A stretch of 64,000 nt of DNA from Oikopleura dioica (taxonomy: Eukaryota > Chordata > Appendicularia > Copelata > Oikopleuridae). Of this stretch, positions 11,833 through 22,056 are shown piece by piece; the stretch's first letter is position 1; every line of letters starts with the position of its first letter. The stretch covers positions 11,330,157-11,394,156 of the forward strand of contig OU015566.1 of assembly GCA_907165135.1 (NCBI GenBank), written 5' to 3'. Under the pieces are notes generated by a model that saw only the letters and a list, made by a program, of their open reading frames with translations, did not search any database and was not told the origin of the DNA. Position numbers and translations under genes: made by a program.

Positions 11833-14236
11833 TCAATTTTCTAGGCTGGGCACGCTATCTTCGGAGATCTGGAAAAGGAGAGGTTTTCCCGTCTCCTTAT
11901 CATTCAACTGGTAGTAAAACTTTCCATCGAGATGAATAAATTGCCCTTCCGAAGGTATCTTCAACTTCGAATCAACTTGGGCGATAGAACTCGTTTGTGG
12001 ATTGGTCTGATCAGTAATTGATGTTGCGCTGGGCTTCATATATTGGATTGCTTTTGAAGTCGAAGGTAAGGATTCAGCAAAAGGCTTTTTTGACGATTGT
12101 TCTTGCGCAGTCTCTTCGGCCTTTCGTTTCTGAGTTTTGAGCTCAACTTCCGCTTGGAGCTCGGCTGACAGATGTTGAATTCGAGTTTCCATGCTTCCGA
12201 CAATTGCGAGAAATTGCGAGCCTGGTCTGATATCGCATTGTTCGATGTGCGCATCGAGAGTTTTTTTCTTACGAAACATCACCTGATTCAATTGGTTAAA
12301 AATACATAGAGATAATTTTTTACCTTGCAATGTGGGCATTCGTAAATCGTCTTTGATTTCATCCCGAAATCTTGTTGATAATCTTTTATGAACAAGTCGG
12401 TCTTCGCTGGAATCGTGTACATTTCTTTCCTTTCCAAATCCGGCATATGAATATCTTGGTAGTTTTCAGCTTGAGAACTGTTGTCGAGCATGTAAAATCC
12501 ATCCGGCTGCAGCAAATATTGAAATCGATGACGTTTTGTTCCTTCCTTTGGGTCAGCAAATCGAGGATCTTCTTCTTTGTGATCTTTCCGAAAGTGCTGG
12601 GAGAGCTTGAATCCGCGAGTGAAGACTTTGTCATGACAAATGTGACATTTGTAGCCTTGGAACTGTCAGTAACTGGATATTTCCCACACCTACCTTTGAC
12701 ACTTTCGCCAACTTCCGTCTTTTTGTGCTGAAATCGCTCATGATATCGCAATTTTTTCAACGTCGTTGTTACAAAATCACAGCCAGCGTTCGTGCACTTG
12801 AATTCGCCAGACTTGTTGTGCGTTACAACATGCGCCTTGTAATCCTTGAGCGTTTTGAAATACTTTTCACAGAATGGACATGGGCCGAATTTCCGCTCAT
12901 CAGAATGAACGTACTGCAAGTGAGTGGCAACTGCGCGAAAGTTCCGAGCCATATGCTTACAACCATCCACTGGACAGGCGAATTTTCTGTTATGATTTGT
13001 CAGGTGGTCACGAAGAAGGACTTTTGTTGGGAAAAGCTTTCCACAAACATCGCAAGAATGAGTTCCGTCTTTTGGGTATTGCCGAGCAAAGTGGTCTTCA
13101 AGCCGTTTTCCTGTGGAAAGCCGGTCGCAGCAATATGGACAAGCGATGTTTTTCAAAACAAGATGAGTACATACATGCGCTTTTAGTCTGTTCATCGTTT
13201 TGGCGCCCTTAGAATTTGTGTCGACGATGAAATCGCATCCTTCCCAGTTGCAGCCGATCATTTGATCTTTCTTCCACAGAAGCGGGCTCCAGTAACAGTC
13301 GACTTCATCATGCATATGTCGAGCCAGAAACTCCGGAACGAAAGAAAAGTACGAGCATGGTTCAACTCCTTCTCGTGGAATCACCCATTTGCAAAGTCCT
13401 CCGAATTTGTCCATACTTGCATATTGCGCCAAAGGATCCAGTTGACGAGCAAGACAAGTGGGAATGCCAGCGGTATTTGCGAACTTTTCGAGGATTTGAT
13501 GTCTTTTAATAAGTCGAACGCCGCATTCTTCTATCCTGGTTTGGTGGGCGTGGAAATAGGTATGCCGGAGAAAGTCATCAACGTCCAAAGAATCAAACTC
13601 ATAGCCACAGCAATCGCCAGTAACAAGAGGCAGGGATTCTCGCGCCAGAATAGTCCGTCTCCAAGTGCATGTCTTTGGAATGTATTTCAGGAAAAGTTCC
13701 TTTGTTTCTCGCAACAGTTCCTGGCGCTTCAAATTGTTTTTGTGGAAATAGTGGCAAATTAGACTAACGAGTTCTTCGGTGTATTCTTCCGTTGCCGCTC
13801 CTTCAGGAAAAAGAATACTCAACACATGCGCCTTCAAATGGTCGAGATAATCAGCATAGACAGCCAGCTGTTGATCTGACATTATGCTCCCTAATCGGAG
13901 ATCCATCGGGCACTTCGGATTCTCGATAAAACTCGCGCATAGTCCACAGAAATAAGGACCGAGTTGTTCGGGCTCATTCCGTCGGTACTCTACCAGGCTT
14001 GTTAAAGTCGATTGTTTCGGTGTTTCGACTTCAACGTCTTCGTAGACAAGATTGTCGTTGTTCTGATGGTTGTTGATGTGAAAAGACTTGTCAAACGTCT
14101 CTGAAAACAATTTTAGATTGTTCATCAAACTCCGAATCTTACCGGATGTGGATGGATTATCCGGCAATTCTTCAATATAACAAGTGTTTAGCTCGCTTTC
14201 TGTTGTTTCACTCTCCTGAAACGACTCTAGGTCCAT
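11833..14236 (-). CDS. HINFP: Histone H4 transcription factor HINFP (C2H2 zinc-finger)
   Basis: Nuclear factor that activates replication-dependent histone H4 genes at the G1/S transition in animals. The start is ATG 14236 (MDLESFQESE), 31 bases after an AG acceptor at 14267-14268. A 120-residue acidic/Ser-rich N-terminus precedes a series of C2H2 fingers. These include CGYEFDSLDVDDFLRHTYFH, a C/H pair around CNWEGCDFIVD, CPYCCDRLSTGKRLEDHFAR and CDVCGKLFPTKVLLRDHLTNH. Further fingers are CPFCEKYFKTLKDYKAHVVTH and CTNAGCDFVTTTLKKLRYHE. After a short intron near 12650-12700, the last finger is followed by HRFQYLLQPDGFYML, matching the HINFP-specific C-terminal block. A final exon gives a Lys/Glu-rich helix and ends at TAA 11833. 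Long open frames on the opposite strand are composition shadows. Confidence 0.83.
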
Positions 14237-14440
14237 CCTAGACTTCGAACGAGTTCCGATTCGATTCTGAAAGAACACGAAGATGATCAGTTGTGAACTT
14301 GTGAACTTTTTATGTTTGAGCTTGATAAACAGGTTCTGAGAGCCAGAGCTTTGGGAAGTTCTTCGATGGCCGTCGATCTTTGAAATGACAGGATCTTTTT
14401 TGAGTCTCTAGTGGTCGAAAAACTAACAGCTGATAGAGCT

Positions 14441-15503
14441 CTAGAAAACCTTCCTGAGAGGCTTGTTTAGCTGCGCAATTTGAGCAATTTCTTCGTCAGA
14501 AAGAGAAAAATCGAAGAGCTTGGCATTTTCTTCGATTCTTGAAGGCGTCGCTGACTTTGGGATGACAAGAACTCCTCTTTGGAGTTGATATCGAAGAAGA
14601 ACTTGTGCTGGAGTTTTTTCATGGTTCTTTGCGATTTGCTTGATTATTGTTTCGTCTACCAAAGTTTTGCCGCTTTGATCAAGGGTACGTTCGATGCGTC
14701 CGAGAGACATGAAAGAAGTGACAGAAATGTCGTTGTTGAGGAGAAACTTGACGGATTCTGGCTGATCCAGCCATGGGTGAAGTTCGATTTGGTTGTTTAC
14801 AGGTTTGATGCGGCAGTTCGAAATGATTTCACGCGTTTGGTCGTCGTCGAAATTCGATAATCTAAATAAAAATATATTTTTTTCCGGGAAAGCCAATCAA
14901 TTCTTACCCAATATTCCGGACAAGTCCTTCATCAACAGCTTTCTCCAACTGAGCCCAGACGTCTAACAGAGGATAATCATCGAAAACGTCCTTCCCAGTC
15001 TCGTCCTTGGCAGTTTCAAATGGAAAATCGGCGCCCGCTTCATTTTCCGCCGCTTTCATGCCCCATGGCGCGTGGATAATGTACAGATCGAAGTAATCAC
15101 TCTTCATCAAATTTAACGAATGGCGAATTGCGGGGAGGATTTTCGATGGTTTATGAAAACCAGAGTGGAGTTTCGATGTCACGAAAATGTCTTCTTTAGA
15201 TGGGATTGAACAATTAAATTTTTTGAAGAAAAAGAATCATGAATTTCGTTGAATTTCTTTGAATCCCAAGTCTCTACTTTTTAGGACGCCTTCTTTGATC
15301 GATTCTGCGATTGCTTCTCCTACTTCGGCTTCATTCTTGTAAATAAAGGCAGTATCTAACAATTTATATCCAGTTTTGATCGCATGCTTCATCGCATCAA
15401 TTCCAACTCTTCCGTTGAGCTTGTAAGTTCCAAGTCCGACCGCAGGGATTGAGAAGCCATTTTTGCAGCGGAAGACGCTTTTAGAGAGGGTCGACAGTTC
15501 CAT
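14441..15503 (-). CDS. Aldo-keto reductase (AKR1-like)
   Basis: NADPH-dependent reductase of carbonyl compounds with a TIM-barrel fold; the substrate cannot be told. Start: ATG 15503, with a trans-splice-type AG at 15505-15506. Exon 1 has the motif VGLGTYKLNG and the catalytic Asp/Tyr in LLDTAFIYKNE. A GT-AG intron (about 15195-15276) restores the frame to EDIFVTSKLH (catalytic Lys), followed by YFDLYIIHAPWG (catalytic His). The last exon has LSNFDDDQTREI, NNQIELHPWL (the family's NQxExHP), VIPKSATPSRIEENAKLFDF (cofactor-binding IPKSxxxxRIxEN) and ends at TAG 14441. All four tetrad residues (D, Y, K, H) are present, so it should be active. It is the first gene of the closely spaced minus-strand run. 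Confidence 0.9.
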
Positions 15504-17089
15504 TCTGAATGAGAATTTAAAGATAAGAAAATTAAATAACTCGCGCTTGATAAGATTTTTTCAAGATGAACACTGTATTGCCATTACAGTTTGGAATATT
15601 TGCAGCGAATATCCGATAATATCGAGGGAATAATAACCTTTACTTCAGAGTCATTTTAAATGTGGAAAGTTTATTTTAGTATAAATCAGGTTGAAATTAT
15701 GGGACTAATACTAACAACGCTTAGAGTATCAATAGATTCATTGTAGTCTCTTATGGTTTTTTTTTTAATTTTCGAATCTTCTTTATTCTTCATGTCTTCA
15801 TTTTTATCTCTTTCTGCAAGAATGAAACAATGGCAGCAGTCACTACTAGTATCATATCGGTAGTAGCTCTTTTCGTATCATTTTAAAACATTTTTTTTCT
15901 CAAAGTTCTCCGTTTGGACAGCGCCTGGGGCCAATCGCCAATCGCGCAAAAAGAGAAATTAATTCCTCCAAGGAAAAAGGTGATTCCTTTACTGTCCGGT
16001 AGCTATAGTAAGAACACAGTGAGAGTATAATAAGAAGAAAGAGGATGAAAGAATGTCATTGATAAGGAAAGGCCGCGAAAATATAGAAGTGAAATCACTA
16101 ACGCGAAAAAGTTTTATTTCCATATTTGTAATGAATTACGCTCAAAGCCGTATAAAGACACAGCAAACTTGTGAGCCGACGGACATTGTCCTGCGGTGTG
16201 AACAGCTGCAACGAATGTCTACTAGACAGGCGCCAGCATCTTTCGTCACCTTTCCAGAGGCGCCAAGTTCGTGAGCTGGGATTCCTCGGCGCTGTTGCTA
16301 GGACTATTCTGACCAGAGCAGCAGTTGTCGGTATTATTCATCATCCTTTGTTCACGAGGAAGAAAAGTATGAAATTAAGTGGGAGGGCTTGGAGCAACCG
16401 GATATGCGATTGACAAGAAAGTTCGAACATGGGAAGGAAAGAAGTCGTGAAATAGGATTTCCATATATTCTTTTCCGCCTGCTGTGCATTAATCTGGCGG
16501 ATTTCAGAAATAGAGAGGATCGGATAATGAAGTAAGACGTCAGACTAAGCACATCCTGTCGGACGGAGCGGGCACCCCATCTCGGACAGGAACCTAGACG
16601 TCTGAAATTTTGGCAGACTTGGGATCTATAAACACTCCAGATTTTGAATTAGCAATCATATTTATATGACCAGTAAATAAACTTCAAATTTTTAATTTTT
16701 GCCTTTCAGAAGAACTTTCGGCATGAACGAAAGTAAACTCTAAGATTTCCGAATACAACTTATTTGAAGAAAGCCGCGAGCGGCTTATCTTTGAAGAAAT
16801 TCTAAGCTGTCAGAAAAATAGAAGAAGCTCTTTTGATTCTTCCGAAAATATTTCGTTTCCTTTTCTTTGGAAAATATTTATCATTTTTTTCCGCGAGGAT
16901 GAAAAAGATAACGCCCACTCGTTCGAATCCTCAGCTGGCTCATAACCTTGTTAGAGAAAAAAAGAGAAAACGATCGACTTCTGAAATCGATCGTGCTCTG
17001 AGGCTCGGGCGTTTTTTTCAGGTTGTTTTTGTGTGTATACCCAAGTTACGCATACATTTTATTTTACACCTTTTTCTATATTCTTTCAC
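15504..17089. other. Gene-free stretch, about 1.6 kb
   Basis: No supportable gene. Open frames of 60-100 codons here have no protein-like composition. A hairpin-like segment, CCTGTC...GACAGG, lies near 16555-16590. The sequence CGTTCGAATCC at 16919 resembles a tRNA B-box but has no cloverleaf around it. The OPA1 5' exons and mitochondrial presequence must begin somewhere in the right half, but I could not identify them. Confidence 0.5.
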
Positions 17090-20000
17090 GACTTTTATAA
17101 AGACGAGTACTTCGGCCCAGTTGTTGAAGGATTAGATGCAATCAAAGGTAATTTTATAATTAAGGTAGTTGCTGAAATAACTGTTTATTTTAGGCGTAGC
17201 AAGGCCAGGTGCAGATTTGCTCAGAGAGTTCAAAAACGACTTCTTTTCAAAATTCAATGTGGAGAAAGAATTCAAAGACTTTGAAACCATCGTCGAGGAA
17301 AATAAGAAACAAGAAAATTCTAGCAATGATGATGACCCGCTTCCAGACGGAAAATTACCAGCTACAGTCGCTGCGGCGATTTTTCTTTCGGGGGTAAGGG
17401 AGAATAAAAATAGCAGATTTTTTTTAAGGATTTATATTTTGAATTCATGGAATTGAAGATTTATAATTTAGAAAGAAGATGAAAGTGACGCAAAGAAAGA
17501 TTTCGAGGGAAAAGATTTGGCGAGTATGGCGCTCGAATTGGAAGAGCTTCGAAATGAACTTGCGGTGAGTCGATCGATCACTTATGAGAATCGAGAGGCG
17601 CTTATGAACGATCATTAGAATGCGTTACGCGAGCGGAGAATCTACGAAGAAAGACTCGCGAAATCTGACAACGATTTTGCGGAAGTTCAGAAGGAGAGAC
17701 AAGAGCTGCTCAGTACTATTAGACGATTACAAGATCTTGCTAGGTGAATTTTATTTTTGTATCAATAAAGAGGTTATTTAATTAACGCTCCATGCGCTTT
17801 TTTATACCATTTTTTTGTGTTAAATGGAGATTGACTGAATTTTGTGATAAAAAGCATAAATCATTAAAAGTTTTTTTTACTGAATCATTCTTTTTATTTA
17901 TGAATCATTTTGTAATTGTGATCTTTTCCAGATCCGATAGATATTTATACCCACAAACAGCTGGCACATCTGCTTACTTTCTTTGATGAAATTCTGGCCA
18001 GAAATCATCCCCATCATTTCTTTAAAAAGACAGCTGCAGAAACATCAATAGAATCTCAATAACATCTTTTTTTAGCCAGCAAGAAGTTCGCCACCACCGA
18101 AAAGTTGAAAAGCTCGAGTCCGAATGTTCCGACCTTCATCAACGGCTCGCCCTCGCCAAGAGCCAAAAGAAAACAAGCTCACAAGCACATGCCCCGAAGA
18201 GCATGGTCGAGCAGTATTCCCAAGTGTTGGACGAATTGGAGCACGCTCGATTAGTTTGCCCTAATGTGGACCCGCCAGATTTGCCCCGTGTCATCGTCGT
18301 CGGCGACCAGAGCAGCGGGAAGACGTCGGTGCTCGAAGCCGTCGCCAGGTTAGTTTATTTTTCATCACTATTGTGTGCTTACGTGAATTCGACGCATGTT
18401 TTTCATAAATAATTGAGTTAACTTACTTCAGAGCTCGTATATTCCCCGAGGTGGCGGCCAGATGATGACGCGCTCGCCAGTGAAGGTGACAATCGCAGAC
18501 GGGCCGCGTCATATCGCCAGCTTCCCAGATGCACCAGATAAATACTATCGCCTCGACGATGAGGACCATCTCAAACAGCTCCGATCGGAGATCGAGCATC
18601 GTATGGCTAGGGCCTGTCATGGCGGACTCACAATTTCATCTGAAGTTGTTCCAATTAATGTTGAAGGACCTGGACTTAGGAATGGTTCAAAGCGCTTTTC
18701 CTGGTTACTGGGATCGAATTCGATAGTGAACCCTTTTAGACGAATGGTGCTGGTAGATTTGCCCGGCCTTATCTGCACAGAAACCGCTGGAATTCGCCCT
18801 GGAACTGCTCAAGAAATTTTAAACTTGGCGCGCGAGCAAATGGACTTTCCAAACGCAATCATACTGTGCGTCCAAGACGGCTCTGTAGACGCTGAAAGGT
18901 CACAAGTGACTAACTACGTCCGAGAGGCGGATCCAACTGGCGAACGGACACTTCTAGTCCTTACCAAAGTAGACAAAGCGGTGGCCGATCCAGTCAGGCT
19001 GAAACAGATTTTGGATGGGAAACTGTTCCCGCTCAGAGCGCTCGGCTACTTCGCTGTGGTGACGGGAAATGAGAATAAAGATGCATCGATCGGGGAGATT
19101 CGGAAAGGGCTTCGCTATAATCTTCGCCAAAGAAAGAAAAAAAAATCATTTCATATTTTTTATGAAGATTCTTCGAGTGAAATAAAAGCCCTAAAAAAGA
19201 ACCCACGAAAATCAATTTTTCCAGCGCTCGCCCTTGCTCAATTCTGGGATTCTCCAGCCGGACCAGCTCGGCACCAATAACCTGTGCGATGCGGTTTCGA
19301 AGCTCTTTTGGCGCATTGTAAAGAATAGCCTCAGCGGGGAGCTTCAGAAGCTCAAAGAGCAGCTTTTTATCCTTGAATCTGAATGGAAGGCTCAGGTAAA
19401 ACAGGAGAATCAGAGCTTTAATTCTTAGATGGATTTAGTACCGGCACAGGAGAGAGTTGGATAGAGACCAAACTTTTGGGCGAGTCAAGGAAGAATTGTT
19501 TGACCGGATGGTTCTTTTGAAGAATTTAGGAAAGGGCGACTTTCCTAAGATCGAAAATATATCGTCACAGGAAAAATGAAACAGAATAAACCTTATCAAG
19601 TGTCTAACGGACAATCCTTTACGGTAGGCGCGGTCAAGATCGGCACTGTCTTATTGTTTATCAGCACTTATCGATAGTAAGGGGATTTACCCAAGGGACT
19701 ATAAAAGTGAGCCAGTCTAACTCAAATTAAAAAAATTCTGCTACTGATTACGATTTTTATACAAAAGGGATTTCAAGAGAGCTGTTTTTGTGACGTAAGA
19801 AGCTAATTCCCTCCCGACGTTTTCGAAAACATGATTAAACGAAATGATAGCCTTGAAAATAGATCCTGGGCAGTTTGAAAACGACTTGAAAGCTAAATTA
19901 TGGGATACAATCGAATCTCATTTTCTCAACGAAGTATATCTCGCCGCTGAAGGATCGGTTTCCATATCTTTTTTCTTTTTTTTTTTGAAAGAAAAAAGAA

Positions 20001-21809
20001 ACAAAAAATGAGATGTCCATAAACTTTATGAAGACTTCTTTAAGAAGTCTGCATGTTTGTTGACCTTTTAAAAAATTGAGAAAAATAGGTGCTCAGCAAA
20101 TTTCTATACTTATCTCTGAAGTCGAGAATCAATCACAATTTCTGACTAGGGACAATAAGGGCGTTTATGAGACTTTTTGGTAACCGTAAAACTAAGACAG
20201 CGCTAAGTCAAAAGAAGAGTTCAAAGCTATCTCCGATTTGAGACTGAGGAAATTCTCCAACCAAGAGCTGCCAAATCAGGTACGACTGTCAAAAGAGATT
20301 CAAAGAGAGTCAAAGAGATTTTTAGTGACCGTTTTTGGCATATTCTTTTCTTCAGAGAAAGTTTCAATTGATAAAAAGCAAGATCTATTTGACTTTTTGG
20401 CACTTTTTGAATAAATTATTCAAGTAATTATTGAAATCGAAAAGTGTGCCCACATCTGCGCGCTTGTAGGATATAGCAGCAATTAGCCCTGTCAGAGGGC
20501 GAGTTTTCAACAAGAGTTTCTTTCTACCTTCATTTTAACTGCCTTTCCTACAGTCATTGAGCGTGTAATTAAGTCGCTGGCAGCAGTAAGAGATTTACTG
20601 ATTGAGCGATTTGCCGAACTTGTCCTACCTGAATTGGGCGAAGATGCGAAGGCGGAGCATAAACCGCTCTATCAGAAAGTATCCGATGATGTCAAAAAAG
20701 GATTTGAGCTTTATTTCAACGAGAGTAGAGTTGCCAGAGCATCAGGTAATTCAAACTTAAATTTTTTCTATTGTCAATACGATAAATTTAAATGAGGGAG
20801 GGTTTTATGGGAGAATTGTTGGATTTTTTGAGTTTTATTTTTAGAAACTGTTTTTGATGGTAATATAAAATACATAACTTTTTGTTATTCTGATTATAAA
20901 TATAATTGCTTGATGATAGAGCTTTGATTTTTGCTCATAATTGCTGAAATACTTTTGGTGCACGTTATATTAAGCATATACTATTTATATGAACAAGAGT
21001 GTGTATAGAACTGCGGGTGATCCAACAATCGACAATCGAGAACAGATTCATCAACTCAAAGATCGAGTGGCAGTCTGCCGCTGATCGACTGAAAAGAACA
21101 CTTCAAGGCGACCACGAGAAGCGATGGGCGCGCGTTTGGGATAATGCCGGGCCGGTTTGGTATCAACAATATTGGAACTGGTCGGCGAGGACGAAGGATC
21201 AGCACAAGTGGGATAGGATTAAGAGAGTGCTGCAGATCTTGCCGATGAGTACGCAATCCAAATTGACAAAGGATCAACTAGCTCAAGGTACAGCAAAAAT
21301 ATTAGGGTTTTTTCTTGTTAGGGTTAAAATTCCGATATTTCCTTTATCAAATTTTTTCTCCAGCTCGATTTGATCTTCAAAAATTCTTCTCAATCGAAGC
21401 AACCGAAGCCGAAATCGACGATGTCTGGCGCGATCTGTACCCGACCCGTTGGATAGCAGCGCTGGAAAAGAACGCTACTCACTGCCGCGGATCGTTTCAA
21501 AAGTACAAAGACGGTAAAATCTCGTTTGAATCATCCCGGCTCCAGTGCGAAGATGTAATGCTCTGGTGGCGAATGGATCGGGCGCTAGAAATGAGTGCCG
21601 CGAATTTGAGACAGTTTATGCTAACAGAAGGCGTTGAAACCTTGGCAAACGAGTTGAAGAACTCGCTGGAGAATTTATCAGAATCGGACATTGTTCAATT
21701 AATCAAAGGAAGACAAGTTGAGCTGGCGGAAGAGCTCAAATACATCAGGAAAATCCATGGACTCTTACACGAGCTGAATCGGATGCTCAACCAAGTCTAC
21801 GGACATTGA
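17090..21809 (+). CDS. OPA1: Mitochondrial dynamin-like GTPase OPA1 (start not resolved)
   Basis: Inner-membrane GTPase for mitochondrial fusion and cristae shape. The first exon recognised reads DEYFGPVVEGLDAIK and continues as ARPGADLLREFKNDFF. Coiled-coil exons follow (LELEELRNELA, 17520-17760; RKVEKLESECSDLHQRLA, 18075). The GTPase domain starts at 18203: PRVIVVGDQSSGKTSVLEA (P-loop), IFPRGGGQMMTRSPVKVT, RMVLVDLPG (G3), IILCVQDGSVDAERS, VLTKVD (G4). The stalk carries LLNSGILQPDQLGTNN, LWDTIESHFLNEVYLAAE, FNESRVARAS, and EWQSAADRLKRTL to the final exon 21373-21809, ending in TGA. A 60-nt segment (18680-18739) inside the GTPase domain appears to be a GA-AG intron. The region 19095-19960 contains joins I could not resolve, possibly other non-canonical introns or indels. 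The mitochondrial presequence was not identified. Confidence 0.85.
18680..18739 (+). other. Candidate GA-AG intron in OPA1 GTPase domain
   Basis: Removing these 60 bases (starting GAATGG, ending CTTTTAG) joins GPGL-R to RMVLVDLPG, exactly the conserved spacing of OPA1 (GPGLQRMVLVDLPG). Retention would insert 20 residues in frame immediately before the G3 motif. No GT donor gives the conserved product. Confidence 0.7.
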
Positions 21810-22056
21810 GCCTTTTTCTTTGAATTTTACCTTCATTCCCTTCTATTTATTTAAAACTTTTTCACCGTCGCAATTTTTTTTCTTATTTGTAATTTCAATC
21901 TAACCAGAATGCACCTCTTTCCAACCAATCGTTCTTCAAGACCACTCTTGTCCATCCAACCTTGCAATACTTTTATCTATGAAATCAAAGTGGATAAATT
22001 AAAGGAATAACTAATTAAGAATTGTATTTTAGAAGTAATTATATAGATAATGTGTC

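Noticed and set aside
12725-13762. Several 110-166 codon plus-strand frames opposite HINFP
   Set aside because: They lie exactly antisense to conserved zinc-finger codons, have no splice or start context and no protein-like motifs.
12386-14278. Single 630-codon reading of HINFP including its start at 14278 and its last 80 codons
   Set aside because: The codon at 14278 is GTG, not ATG, and lies upstream of a splice acceptor. The last part reads through an intron, after which the HINFP C-terminal block resumes in another frame.
16905-16960. tRNA-like B box (CGTTCGAATCC)
   Set aside because: No A box at the right distance and no acceptor or anticodon stem can be formed.
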